A stretch of 64,000 nucleotides of DNA from Pseudogracilibacillus sp037071985. GTDB taxonomy: Bacteria; Bacillota; Bacilli; Bacillales; Amphibacillaceae. Below, piece by piece: positions 43,490 to 52,338 of this stretch (position 1 is the first letter of the stretch; each line of letters begins with the position of its first letter). The DNA lies in the NCBI RefSeq assembly GCF_037071985.1, contig NZ_JAXHDF010000002.1:248001-312000 (forward strand), given 5' to 3'. The notes below the pieces were generated by a model that ran no database searches, was not told the origin of the DNA, and worked only from the letters and a program-made list of their open reading frames with translations. A program made the translations under genes and the position numbers.

Positions 43490-43500
43490 GATGTGAATAA

Positions 43501-43701
43501 ATGACCGTAGGAGCAAATGTAAAAAGTAGTTATTTTTCAATAAAAAGTGCAGAGGCAAGCTTAGAACAACTTGCAATTAAGTCGAACAATAAAGAGACAA
43601 AAAAAGCTTTATATGATGCACAAAACCTCCTTTCTCAAGTAAAAGAGGATCTAAAAAAGCAAATACAATTTTTAGCTCGTGAAGAACCACAATATAAATA
43701 G
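43501..43701 (+). CDS. DUF1657 protein, second copy
   Basis: A 66-aa helical protein starting MTVGANVKSSYFSIKSAEAS and ending REEPQYK, the same ending as the first DUF1657 gene. Sequence outside the ends has diverged, so this is an old duplication. AAGGATAGGATG upstream of the ATG. Its stop overlaps the ribosome binding site of the 2Duf gene. Confidence 0.88.
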   Translation: MTVGANVKSSYFSIKSAEASLEQLAIKSNNKETKKALYDAQNLLSQVKEDLKKQIQFLAREEPQYK

Positions 43702-43714
43702 AGGAGGTTTATTG

Positions 43715-44581
43715 ATGCCTGATATACCGGATTGGATGAATATTTTACTAAGATCCATTACTCTTGTTTTTACTTTATTTTTATTGACGAAGCTACTCGG
43801 AAAAAAACATATCTCCCAATTAAGTATTTTTGATTATATAAATGGTTTTGTCCTAGGTGGAATCGGAGCGATATTAACAGTTCATCAAGACGTGAATTTT
43901 TGGTATGGACTCATGGCAATGTTAGTTTGGTTTATTATTCCTTTCACAATTGACTACATCGCGTTAAAAAGTAAAACAGTCAGAGATTTTGTACAAGGTA
44001 AAAGTACAGTCATCATACAAGACGGAAAAATTATGGAAGATAATTTAAAGAAAGAATTGTTTTCAACTGATGACTTATTAGTACATTTGCGAGAAAAAGA
44101 CATTTTCCATGTGGCTGATGTGGAATTTGCTTTACTTGAACCAACAGGAAAATTCAGTGTCTTGCCGAAAACAGATAGCCGCCCCCTTACCGCTAAAGAT
44201 CTCAATTTAAAACTAGCACCAAAAAAAGAACCTCAAACAGTCATTATGGACGGAAAAATGCTTTTAGAACCATTAGCAAATCTAAATTTAAACCCGGCTT
44301 GGCTGGAGACTGAACTGGCAAAATTGAATGTTACCATCGAGAACGTTTTCTTAGGTCAAGCAGATAGCGATGGCCAATTAACAGTTGATTTATATGACGA
44401 TATGCTTTCAATTCCAAGTCCAACAGAAAAACCCCTTCTTTTGGCTACTCTAAAAAAAGTTCAGGCTGATCTGGAACTTTATGCGTTAGAAACTGAAAAT
44501 CAACATTCAAAACAGCTATATCAAGTAAATGCAGCGAAAATAGAGCAAGCGATTGAACTGGTCGATCCATATTTAAAATAA
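43715..44581 (+). CDS. 2Duf spore membrane protein (DUF421 + DUF1657)
   Basis: A 288-aa protein with three N-terminal membrane spans (about 9-26, 42-56, 64-84). A DUF421/YetF-type extracytoplasmic region follows (about 88-225: GKSTVIIQDGKI, LLVHLREKDIFHVADVEFALLE). The C-terminal DUF1657-like helix pair (about 240-288) resembles the small genes of the operon. This two-domain form is what has been called 2Duf, linked in B. subtilis spoVA-2mob strains to high wet-heat resistance of spores. The ATG at 43715 has GAGGAGG 7 nt upstream; the frame's earlier start at 43679 lies inside the previous gene. Last gene of the operon. Confidence 0.9.
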   Translation: MPDIPDWMNILLRSITLVFTLFLLTKLLGKKHISQLSIFDYINGFVLGGIGAILTVHQDVNFWYGLMAMLVWFIIPFTIDYIALKSKTVRDFVQGKSTVIIQDGKIMEDNLKKELFSTDDLLVHLREKDIFHVADVEFALLEPTGKFSVLPKTDSRPLTAKDLNLKLAPKKEPQTVIMDGKMLLEPLANLNLNPAWLETELAKLNVTIENVFLGQADSDGQLTVDLYDDMLSIPSPTEKPLLLATLKKVQADLELYALETENQHSKQLYQVNAAKIEQAIELVDPYLK

Positions 44582-44619
44582 TAAGTATTATACTGTTTTC
44601 ATATAGGTGAACTTAGTGC

Positions 44620-44647
44620 AAAAAGCCAAAAATTAGTAGGCTTTTTT
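44620..44647 (+). terminator. Terminator of the spoVA-2mob-like operon
   Basis: AAAAAGCC (44620-44627) / GGCTTTTTT (44639-44647) with an 11-nt loop, 38 nt after the 2Duf stop. Confidence 0.85.
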
Positions 44648-44693
44648 ATATATAAAAGGGAAAACCATTTCCGTATTTACAAATAAATACGTC

Positions 44694-45185
44694 TTATGTT
44701 TTTCCCTTTTTTCTAATAGTAGAATAGATAACTCGTCTGATAAAAAATCCGATTACAAAACCTAGAATCATTGTAATAATCGGTAAAAATATAGGTCCTA
44801 TTAAATATCCAAATATTTTAAATTTGGAAGAATAAATTACTCCGATAGTACCAAAATAAGCCGCAAACACAAATGGTAAGTATATAAAAGGATACTTCTC
44901 CCCCCCTGCATCTCGATAGGCATCCCATATTGCAAAAACGTAAATACATGGATAGAACATTAACCAAAGATAATCTGCTTTGTCAATCGCTTCATGCATT
45001 TCCCCTAGGAAACTATGCACAATCACGAGATTAATTTTTCCTTTTACGTTAATAATAAGTTCAAGAAAAATCAATATAAAAGCTTTCACATATTTTCGAT
45101 TCAATAATTGCCCAAAACCTGGTAGAGCAATACTCCAAAAAACTACTTCTGATTTATATTCTTGATTTTTCACATAATTGTTCAT
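44694..45185 (-). CDS. Unrecognised 163-aa membrane protein
   Basis: Membrane protein with about four hydrophobic segments. The N-terminal ALPGFGQLLNRKYVKAFILI recalls the PGxGQ-Y-G-xxxG start of TM2-type and related small membrane families, but no assignment is made. Charged C-terminal tail. It sits between the spoVA-2mob-like operon (convergent) and the DUF3231 gene (9 nt upstream on the same strand), so it is probably co-transcribed with the latter. A spore role is suggested only by neighbours. Confidence 0.6.
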   Translation of the reverse strand: MNNYVKNQEYKSEVVFWSIALPGFGQLLNRKYVKAFILIFLELIINVKGKINLVIVHSFLGEMHEAIDKADYLWLMFYPCIYVFAIWDAYRDAGGEKYPFIYLPFVFAAYFGTIGVIYSSKFKIFGYLIGPIFLPIITMILGFVIGFFIRRVIYSTIRKKGKT

Positions 45186-45194
45186 AGTTTTTCC

Positions 45195-46202
45195 CTATTT
45201 TGCTAGATCTTTTCGATTAGCAGCTATCGGCGGTTGCTCCATCCAACTATTTTTAATGAGTATTTCAGCACCGTCATCAGAAAATTGGAGGATATCCGCA
45301 GTTAAACGACTGTACATAACACCTAAATCACGTCTTGCACTTAAAGACATTGAAGCACCATACGCACTAATTCCTGCAGATATAAGCACCGTTATAAAGT
45401 TCATCATTAGTCTATCAGAAAATGGAGTCTCAGTTGAATCGGTTACTTCTGAAGTAAGCAACGAAGCAGCGTTTGGCAAATATTCCTCAGTTAAAATTTT
45501 AGAAAATACTTCAAAATGTTTACCAGATATTTCTCTACCTCTTTCAAAATAACGTCTCACTTCTTTTGATTTAGCAACTTGACTAAACGCAGTAACTACT
45601 GCCTGCCCCAATGCATTTCTTTTTGCGTGGAAAATAAGTTGGGAAATTTCTATTCCAAGCAATGGTCTCTTTTCTCCAAACCAGCCTGCTAAAAAACTGT
45701 CTCTCTGAACATATTCTACCGTTTTAGGAACTGGTATACTTGGTGAGATTAAATATCGTCCCTTTTCTAATGAACATTTTTTTGACTTTATTTCTAGTTT
45801 ATGTATATCGGCAAGTATTTCATGAAAATAATCCTGAACCTTAGGTTGAACTGACTCAAAAAAAGCTAAATTATATACCATTAACTCCATTTTAGATGTT
45901 TGTAATGTGTATTCGAGATAAAGTTGATCTGAAAACAAACGGGGAGCATCTAAATTTACATCTTTTTCTGTAAATCCATCTGGAAGTGAATAGTCTTCCT
46001 CAATAAATATATCTTCCATCTGATCAATGCGCTTAGTTGTTAAAGATAATGTTTGTTCTAATAATTCTTTTATTTGCTCGTCTTCCACATGTTGAAGAAA
46101 AAAAGTTATTCCCTGTTTAGACATGGTTTCATACTGATAAGACATCCATAAAAATGAAATTTCTCCACTAGTTAAATTTGGTCTTCTTTCTACTTTTGCC
46201 AT
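45195..46202 (-). CDS. DUF3231 family protein
   Basis: A 335-aa, mainly helical protein made of two similar halves of about 165 residues. Each starts with a SGEISFLWMSYQYET-like or GIEISQLIFHAKRN-like segment and has a following helical bundle. This is the DUF3231 duplication, common in Bacillaceae and often found near spore genes. A ferritin-like bundle has been suggested for the fold, but I see no metal motif I can vouch for. Good AGGAGG ribosome binding site. Divergent from the ger operon. Confidence 0.75.
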   Translation of the reverse strand: MAKVERRPNLTSGEISFLWMSYQYETMSKQGITFFLQHVEDEQIKELLEQTLSLTTKRIDQMEDIFIEEDYSLPDGFTEKDVNLDAPRLFSDQLYLEYTLQTSKMELMVYNLAFFESVQPKVQDYFHEILADIHKLEIKSKKCSLEKGRYLISPSIPVPKTVEYVQRDSFLAGWFGEKRPLLGIEISQLIFHAKRNALGQAVVTAFSQVAKSKEVRRYFERGREISGKHFEVFSKILTEEYLPNAASLLTSEVTDSTETPFSDRLMMNFITVLISAGISAYGASMSLSARRDLGVMYSRLTADILQFSDDGAEILIKNSWMEQPPIAANRKDLAK

Positions 46203-46300
46203 TGTACCAACCTCCTAACTATTCTTACAGTATGTTTCCGCTTTTTTCTTTTTTTATACAAATGAAAAACTAGTAACTTCATGAATAAATATAAATAGTT

Positions 46301-47917
46301 ATGGGAAAAAGAAGACGACTAACAAAACGAAATGGGCGAGATAAAATGGTGTTTCGATCTTTTAACAGGAATAGAGAAAGAATTACGATCCGTAAGAAAG
46401 AAAATAATAGCGAATACAATTATCAGGAAACCTTTTCATTAAAAATAAGTAAAACGTTACAAACAAATATCGATAACTTAAATAATCTGCTTGATAAGCC
46501 GGATGATTTAAAGATAAGGCAAATACAACTAGGTGACGCAAATATAAAATGTGCAACTGCATTTTTGGAAGGGATTGTCGATTCTCAATCTACTCAGGAT
46601 AGTATTTTGGGAAACCTTGAAGGTGCTCAAAACTTGCCCGATAAAGAAAATGAACTATTTCAATACATATTTAATAAACAAATAGCTGTAAATGATGTTC
46701 AAAAAGGAACTACATTCGATGATATTACCTTTTCGTTATTATCTGGTTTTACTATTCTTTTTGTAGATGGTATGGAAGAAGCATTGATGATTAATACGAT
46801 CGGTGGAGAAACTCGGGCTATTGAAGAACCTGTAGCGGAAACATTGATCCGTGGGCCTAGAGCAGGTTTTGTTGAAAATCTTCAGACAAATTTAGCGATA
46901 ATTAGAAGGAACGTGAAAGACCCCAATTTACGCTTTAAAACATATAAGGCAGGTAGACGAAGTAAAAAAAATCTTGTCGTTGCATATGTTGCTGGAATCG
47001 TAAATCCTGATTTAGTTAAGGAAGTAGATCGACGCTTAATGACGATTGATATGGATATCATTCAAGAGTCCGGTTATATAGAATCATGGATTGAAGATAG
47101 CTCTTTATCTCCTTTCCCGCAAATATTAAATACAGAACGTCCAGATAAAATCGTTGCGGCGATTATGCAAGGAAAGGTTGGCATATTAGTTGAAGGTACA
47201 CCATTTGCACTAATTGCACCTATTACTTTTTCGAATGTTCTTCAATCACCAGAAGACTATTATGAGCGTTGGACAATTGGAAGTTTGTTACGATTATTGC
47301 GCTACTTAGGTGCATTCTTATCAATCTTTCTTCCCGCATTGTATATTGCAATTATTGGCTTACAACCAGGTATGATCCCTTCTCAGCTCGCTTTTTCGAT
47401 TGCAGGTACCCGTGAAGGGGTTCCATTTCCTCCTGTAGTCGAAGCATTCCTGATGGTGATCACGATGGAACTTCTCCAAGAAGCAGGAGCCAGACTTCCA
47501 CAAACGATTGGACAAACCATTGGCATTGTAGGTGGGCTCGTTATTGGTGAAGCAGCCGTACAAGCAGGTGTAGTTAGTCCGATTATGGTTATTGTTATTG
47601 CTCTTACAGCGATAGCCAACTTCGCAGTTCCTGCATACAGTGTTGCGATTGCATTTCGTATCATTCGATTTGGCATTATGATTGCAGCAAGCATGTTTGG
47701 GTTATTAGGCATCATTCTAGTCTACATTATGATTAATATTCATTTTGTAAATTTAAAAAGTTTCGGTGTACCATATTCCACTCCGTTTGCACCCTTCTTC
47801 AAGGATGATTGGAAGGATGTGATATTTCGAAGCCCTACCCAAACAATTAAAAAAAGACCCGTCTATTTGAACACGGAAGATGACATTTCTTTAGATAATC
47901 AAGGAGAAGAGAAATAA
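46301..47917 (+). CDS. GerA-family germinant receptor A subunit
   Basis: Large membrane subunit of a nutrient germinant receptor in the spore inner membrane. Up to 538 aa. The N-terminal hydrophilic domain (about 50-290) contains the family stretch VVAYVAGIVNPDLVKEVDRR. A membrane domain of about five spans follows, with SPEDYYERW, LPALYIAI, PEGVPFP-like GTREGVPFPPVVEAF, and PQTIGQTIGIVGGLVIGEAAV. Start uncertain: ATG at 46301 has no ribosome binding site, ATG at 46346 has a weak GGGCGAG. Overlaps the B gene by one base (TAATG). Confidence 0.93.
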   Translation: MGKRRRLTKRNGRDKMVFRSFNRNRERITIRKKENNSEYNYQETFSLKISKTLQTNIDNLNNLLDKPDDLKIRQIQLGDANIKCATAFLEGIVDSQSTQDSILGNLEGAQNLPDKENELFQYIFNKQIAVNDVQKGTTFDDITFSLLSGFTILFVDGMEEALMINTIGGETRAIEEPVAETLIRGPRAGFVENLQTNLAIIRRNVKDPNLRFKTYKAGRRSKKNLVVAYVAGIVNPDLVKEVDRRLMTIDMDIIQESGYIESWIEDSSLSPFPQILNTERPDKIVAAIMQGKVGILVEGTPFALIAPITFSNVLQSPEDYYERWTIGSLLRLLRYLGAFLSIFLPALYIAIIGLQPGMIPSQLAFSIAGTREGVPFPPVVEAFLMVITMELLQEAGARLPQTIGQTIGIVGGLVIGEAAVQAGVVSPIMVIVIALTAIANFAVPAYSVAIAFRIIRFGIMIAASMFGLLGIILVYIMINIHFVNLKSFGVPYSTPFAPFFKDDWKDVIFRSPTQTIKKRPVYLNTEDDISLDNQGEEK

Positions 47918-49029
47918 TGAATCCCTTTAAATACAGTGATGAACAATTAAGTCAAAGAGAATTTATGTTTGCCTTTCCTTCAGTGCTTATTGGTGTAGCC
48001 ATTTTATCTTTACCAAGTGATGTCGCTAAGGTCACATCGTTTAGTGATGGCTGGGTATCCATATTGCTCGCCGGGATTATCTTTACTCTCCTTACTATTT
48101 TGGGTCTCAAATTAGCCGCACTTTTTCCAGGGAAATCATTTTTAACTTACACTTCCTTTCTCATTAGTAGACCAGTTGCAATCACAATATCAATTATTTT
48201 AATTTTGCTAGCAATTTTTACGACTGCATATTCATTACGTTCGGTAAGCTTTATTTCGCAGCAATACCTTTTTGATCAAACACCGATGGAAGTGTTAGCA
48301 CTTGCATTCTTGCTTGTTGTCATCTATGCTGTCTCAGGTTCAAGAGCAGGGATTTTTCGATTAAATGTTCTATTTCTTCCAATTATTTTATTAGCCTTTA
48401 TCTTCGTTGTTTTTTTTAACATTAAATGGTTTGAAGTAAACAATTTATTGCCATTGTTCAAATCGGATATTTCTGAGTATCTTCATGGAATTAAAAATAC
48501 ATTTGGAGCATATGGAGGATTTTATCTTGTTCTTTTCTACTTTACGTTCATCAATAATCCGACAAAAATAACAAGAAAAATTGTTTTTGGAATGAGTATA
48601 CCGATTATCTTTTATATAATGATATTTTTTGCTTGTATCGCTGTATTTGGAAATGCAGTAACCGGGAATTTAACGTTCCCAACGATCGAATTAGCAAAAC
48701 GGGTAGACATCCCGGGGGCTGTATTAGAACGAATTGATGCACTTGTTTTCACCATCTGGATTATGGCAATTTTTAATACTACAACTATCACTTTAGATAT
48801 TGCTGTATTACTCTTAACCTCTATTTATAAAAAAGTTAAAAAAAGAATCGTTGTTTTCATTCTTTCACCAATTGTTTATTATCTATCTATGTTTCCACAA
48901 CAGATCAATCAAGTAGAAGTTGCAGGAAATTTTATAAACATATTCCACATTTTTTTTACTTCACTAATCATTATTGGATTATTTGTAATTGCCAAGTGGA
49001 GAGGTGTGAAAAATCAAGGTGAGAAATAA
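47917..49029 (+). CDS. GerA-family germinant receptor B subunit
   Basis: A 370-aa, ten-span protein of the spore germination permease family (APC superfamily). It is thought to contribute to germinant recognition or to conduct ions. The N-terminal QLSQREFMFAFPSVLIGVAIL and GWVSILLAGI match the family opening. Coupled to the A gene by stop/start overlap; its end overlaps the C gene by 11 nt. Confidence 0.93.
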   Translation: MNPFKYSDEQLSQREFMFAFPSVLIGVAILSLPSDVAKVTSFSDGWVSILLAGIIFTLLTILGLKLAALFPGKSFLTYTSFLISRPVAITISIILILLAIFTTAYSLRSVSFISQQYLFDQTPMEVLALAFLLVVIYAVSGSRAGIFRLNVLFLPIILLAFIFVVFFNIKWFEVNNLLPLFKSDISEYLHGIKNTFGAYGGFYLVLFYFTFINNPTKITRKIVFGMSIPIIFYIMIFFACIAVFGNAVTGNLTFPTIELAKRVDIPGAVLERIDALVFTIWIMAIFNTTTITLDIAVLLLTSIYKKVKKRIVVFILSPIVYYLSMFPQQINQVEVAGNFINIFHIFFTSLIIIGLFVIAKWRGVKNQGEK

Positions 49030-50179
49030 TTTAATTTTTTTCATTTGCTTCTTGTCGATTATGCTTAGTGGGTGTTGGGACGTAATTAATATTGAAGATC
49101 GCGGATTTATTATTGGTAGTGCCATCGATTTGGAAGATGGGACAGATGATAAAAAACCCGAATTTAAAGTTACAAACCAGATGGTTATTCCAGCTGGGAT
49201 TACTTCTCCTACTCATGGTGGTGGAGGAAATCAAAAAGCATTTTTAAATTTTACCTCTAAAGGAAGAAGTGTTTATAGAATTGATGAAGAAATATCTGCC
49301 TTATCTAGTAAAACTCCCTTTTATGAGCATCTTGCTCTTCTTATTATCTCAGAGGATGTTGCAAAAATCGAACATGTCTTTTCAAACCTACTTGATACGT
49401 ATATTCGAGATGTGAATATGCGACGAGGAATTAAAGTCATCGTTTCAAAAGGTGATGCAAAAAAGTTGCTTGATTTTCAGCCACAGGAGGACAAATTGCC
49501 AGCAATTCATATTGATCAATTACTAGAACATAGCAGTAAACAGGTAGGCTTTTTAAAACCAAGAAGAGTTGGAGATATTGAAGAATATCATTTACGGCAA
49601 GTTAGTTATATACTACCTTTACTTAGTGTAGATGAAAATATTGAACATAAAGCAGGGGCTATATTTCATGGTCTACAAGACAAAATGGTTGGAACATTTA
49701 ATGAGGATGAAATGCAAGGGTTCGAGTTAATGAAAACAGCAGCAATTGAAAAAGTAATTGACTTTACATATAAAGATCATATATTCACATTAGAAGTAAA
49801 CAATTCTAAAAATAAAATTTCAGTTGATCCTAGTAATATAGATGAAATAAAAATAACTGTTGATATTAATATAGATGGAATAATTAAAGAATCTTTCGGT
49901 AAAATAGATGTTTCAAACCCTTCGGAACTGAAAGCCATTCAAAAAGCAGTTTCTGAAAAGGTTAAAAGTTCGATCGACCATACGATAAAAAAGGGGCAGG
50001 ATGAGTTAGGTGCCGACGTATTTGGAATATGGCAAATTTTAGAGACGAAACATTATGATGTATGGAAAAAAGTAAGAAACGATTGGGAAAAAGGAGAGTA
50101 CTATTATAGGAAAGCTACATTTGAAGTCAATGTGAAAACGGATATCTATTCAATTGGAACTAGTGACAAAACAGATTAA
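49019..50179 (+). CDS. GerA-family germinant receptor C subunit (lipoprotein)
   Basis: A 386-aa lipoprotein: signal peptide with lipobox LSGC followed by WDVINIEDRGFIIGSAID, the hallmark GCWD--EI--- start of GerC subunits. The rest is the three-domain GerC ectodomain, including KLLDFQPQEDKLPAIHIDQLL and a C-terminal GQDELGADVFGIW segment. GTG start at 49019 inside the end of the B gene. Confidence 0.93.
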   Translation: MRNNLIFFICFLSIMLSGCWDVINIEDRGFIIGSAIDLEDGTDDKKPEFKVTNQMVIPAGITSPTHGGGGNQKAFLNFTSKGRSVYRIDEEISALSSKTPFYEHLALLIISEDVAKIEHVFSNLLDTYIRDVNMRRGIKVIVSKGDAKKLLDFQPQEDKLPAIHIDQLLEHSSKQVGFLKPRRVGDIEEYHLRQVSYILPLLSVDENIEHKAGAIFHGLQDKMVGTFNEDEMQGFELMKTAAIEKVIDFTYKDHIFTLEVNNSKNKISVDPSNIDEIKITVDINIDGIIKESFGKIDVSNPSELKAIQKAVSEKVKSSIDHTIKKGQDELGADVFGIWQILETKHYDVWKKVRNDWEKGEYYYRKATFEVNVKTDIYSIGTSDKTD

Positions 50180-50194
50180 GGGGGGGATCAGGCA

Positions 50195-50368
50195 ATGTTA
50201 TGGGACTTATTTATAAATAGTTTAACGGATAGATGGCGTATGATATGCACGATTTTATCATTTGTCATTCCTTATTCTATTTATAAGATCAATAACTTTT
50301 TACATGAACATAGTGACCCTCCTTGGAAACAAGAAAATCCCCAAAAGTCGAAGAGGCCCCAAAACTAA
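50195..50368 (+). CDS. Small membrane protein of the ger operon (candidate D subunit)
   Basis: A 57-aa open frame, 15 nt after the C gene, with AGGGGGGGATC upstream of the ATG at 50195. The peptide has one or two hydrophobic stretches (MICTILSFVIPYSIYKINNF) and a Pro/Lys-rich tail (DPPWKQENPQKSKRPQN). Some GerA-type operons carry a small membrane D subunit, usually about 70-80 aa with two spans; this one is shorter, so the match is positional and by type, not by sequence. The stop codon lies inside the terminator loop. Confidence 0.7.
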   Translation: MLWDLFINSLTDRWRMICTILSFVIPYSIYKINNFLHEHSDPPWKQENPQKSKRPQN

Positions 50369-50382
50369 AGGGGCCCCTTTTA
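50351..50382. terminator. Terminator of the ger operon
   Basis: GGCCCC (50355-50360) / GGGGCC (50370-50375) with a 9-nt loop, then CCTTTTATT on the plus strand. It overlaps the 57-aa gene's stop and may also serve the convergent oxidoreductase gene. Confidence 0.82.
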
Positions 50383-51363
50383 TTAACCAATTTCAATTGC
50401 AATTTTTCCAAATTGCTTATTTATTTCAAGTAGTTCAAATGCCTCATTAACGTTCTTTAGATTATAAATATGTCCTACAACCGGATGGATTTCATGATCT
50501 CCCATAAAAGCAAGCAGTTCTCTTAGTTCTTCACGACTCCCCATAGTAGAACCGAATAATTGATACTGTCCATAAAAAAATTCTCGTAAATTAAAATCTA
50601 TTGTATCTTCTGTTGTCGAACCGAAAGTGACAATTTTACCACCTTGTTTTAATACTTGAAGAGAACGATTAAACGTCGCTCTTCCAACACTATCAATAAC
50701 GAGATCAATTGTCTCATTTTCAAGTTCTTTTTCCCAATCACTGTTCGTGTCAATTGCACGATCTGCACCAATTTTTTGAGCTTCTTGTCTCTTTTCCTCA
50801 CTACGGGAAGTAACGACAACTCGTGCTCCCATTGCTTTAGCAAATTGAATGATATATGTTGCTACACCACTGCCTGCCCCAGGGACGAAAACAGTTTGCC
50901 CTTTTTGTATATTTCCTTTTGTAACCAATGCCCTAAATCCAGTTAATGCAGCTAGCGCTAACACGCCTGCCTCTTCCCACGATAAATAACTAGGTTTTGG
51001 CTCTACTTGCTCAGCAGAAATGGTAATCTTCTCAGCTAATGTTCCATGATCCGGCATACCTAAAATATCAAAATCTTCTGGAGGAGCATCACTGTTTTCA
51101 TACCATCTTAATGCTGGATTAATGATCACCTCATCTCCGACAGAAAATTGATCAACACCCGTTCCTATTGCTTCAATAACACCCGCTCCGTCTGAACCTA
51201 GAATTAATGCTTTTTCTTTTATTCCCATCCGATTCGGTATGTATAAATCTCGTCTATTAAGCCCGGCAACTTTAAGTGCTACAACAACTTCTCCCTTTTT
51301 TGGAGTTGGTTCAGGCATATCCTTTATTTTTAACTTACCTTGCTCCAAGACGAACGCTTTCAT
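50383..51363 (-). CDS. Zinc-independent MDR oxidoreductase (quinone reductase / YogA-like)
   Basis: Medium-chain reductase, 326 aa, using NADPH on quinones or enones. It has the GroES-like N-terminal half (GLNRRDLYIPNRMG, LGSDGAGVIEAIG) and a Rossmann domain with GAGSGVATYIIQFAKAMGA. The zinc-binding Cys cluster of alcohol dehydrogenases is absent, placing it in the quinone oxidoreductase branch; the B. subtilis relative is probably YogA. The substrate is unknown. It lies 19 nt after the ArsA-like gene on the same strand. Confidence 0.85.
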   Translation of the reverse strand: MKAFVLEQGKLKIKDMPEPTPKKGEVVVALKVAGLNRRDLYIPNRMGIKEKALILGSDGAGVIEAIGTGVDQFSVGDEVIINPALRWYENSDAPPEDFDILGMPDHGTLAEKITISAEQVEPKPSYLSWEEAGVLALAALTGFRALVTKGNIQKGQTVFVPGAGSGVATYIIQFAKAMGARVVVTSRSEEKRQEAQKIGADRAIDTNSDWEKELENETIDLVIDSVGRATFNRSLQVLKQGGKIVTFGSTTEDTIDFNLREFFYGQYQLFGSTMGSREELRELLAFMGDHEIHPVVGHIYNLKNVNEAFELLEINKQFGKIAIEIG

Positions 51364-51382
51364 AAAAAATCAACCCTTTCTA

Positions 51383-52312
51383 TTACTCTACTAAATACTT
51401 AGAAAATTCTTCTAATTGTTGAATGTTTATTATATCATGTGTGAAGAACGGGACAAAAATTAAATGTTTATCATTAAACTCTTGATATATTTTATCTAAA
51501 TATTTTTTTTCATATTTTTTTCGTTGCTTGAAAAAGTCTCCCTCATCATTGTCAGGTAAAATACGGTTTACAATAAGAGTACTTACATGAAGATGATATT
51601 TATCCAACATTTCTATGGCATTTTTCGTCTCAACAATTGGAAGTTGTTCCGGATTTAATACAAAAATAAAACCCGTCTGCTGGGCGTTTAACATAATTTC
51701 TCTTGCTTTAGCAAATCGTTTTTGTCGTTCCTGAAGCACGTCAAAAATGGGGTCTTCAACTGGTTCACCATCATTAAGCAAGTTCGAGTAGTTCTCTTTT
51801 GTTTTATGCCGTTTTTCAAGCAGACCTTGAATCCATATCCCCATTAATTCGGGTAATGACAAAAGACGAATTGTGTGGCCAGTTGGAGCGGTATCAAATA
51901 CTAATTTATCAAAATCATCACTTTCTTCGATAATGATCGAGATCAGTTTATCAAAAAGTGCTGCTTCATCTGCACCTGGGGATGCTTTTGCCGTATCTAA
52001 TTGGCGGTGAACTTCTTCCATCATTGTAGGTTGAACGATACCTTGTATATTACCTTTAACATTTTTAATATACTGGTCAGTTTCTTTTTCTGGATCAATT
52101 TCAATTGCATACAAATTGTCAGAAATTTTCGTTGTACTTCCGCCTACTTTTTTTTCAAATATGTGACCAATATTATGTGCCGGATCTGTTGAAATCAATA
52201 AAGTTTTATGACCATTATTAGCTGCTTGAAGCGCAATTGCAGCTGACGAAGTAGACTTACCTACCCCACCTTTTCCCCCGACAAAGATAATTTTCTTATT
52301 GATAATTTCCAC
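51383..52312 (-). CDS. ArsA/Get3-like ATPase without cysteines
   Basis: A 309-aa P-loop ATPase of the ArsA/Get3 family. The deviant Walker A GGKGGVGKST is at 12-21. Switch motifs STDPAHNIGHIFE and FDTAPTGHTIRLLSLPE follow, with LNPEQLPIVETKNA after them. There is no Cys in the protein, so neither the arsenite-binding Cys trio of ArsA nor the zinc CxxC of Get3 is present, and arsenic export is unlikely. GTG start at 52312 with GAGGTG 7 nt upstream. The small gene 26 nt before it encodes a protein ending in Cys-Cys, which may be its partner. Confidence 0.9.
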   Translation of the reverse strand: MEIINKKIIFVGGKGGVGKSTSSAAIALQAANNGHKTLLISTDPAHNIGHIFEKKVGGSTTKISDNLYAIEIDPEKETDQYIKNVKGNIQGIVQPTMMEEVHRQLDTAKASPGADEAALFDKLISIIIEESDDFDKLVFDTAPTGHTIRLLSLPELMGIWIQGLLEKRHKTKENYSNLLNDGEPVEDPIFDVLQERQKRFAKAREIMLNAQQTGFIFVLNPEQLPIVETKNAIEMLDKYHLHVSTLIVNRILPDNDEGDFFKQRKKYEKKYLDKIYQEFNDKHLIFVPFFTHDIINIQQLEEFSKYLVE

Positions 52313-52338
52313 CTATATTCACCTCTAACTGTGCAAAT

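Noticed and set aside
47383..47715. 110-codon open frame (-) opposite the germinant receptor A gene
   Set aside because: Shadow of the conserved membrane domain; Met/Ile/Thr-rich translation without a start signal.
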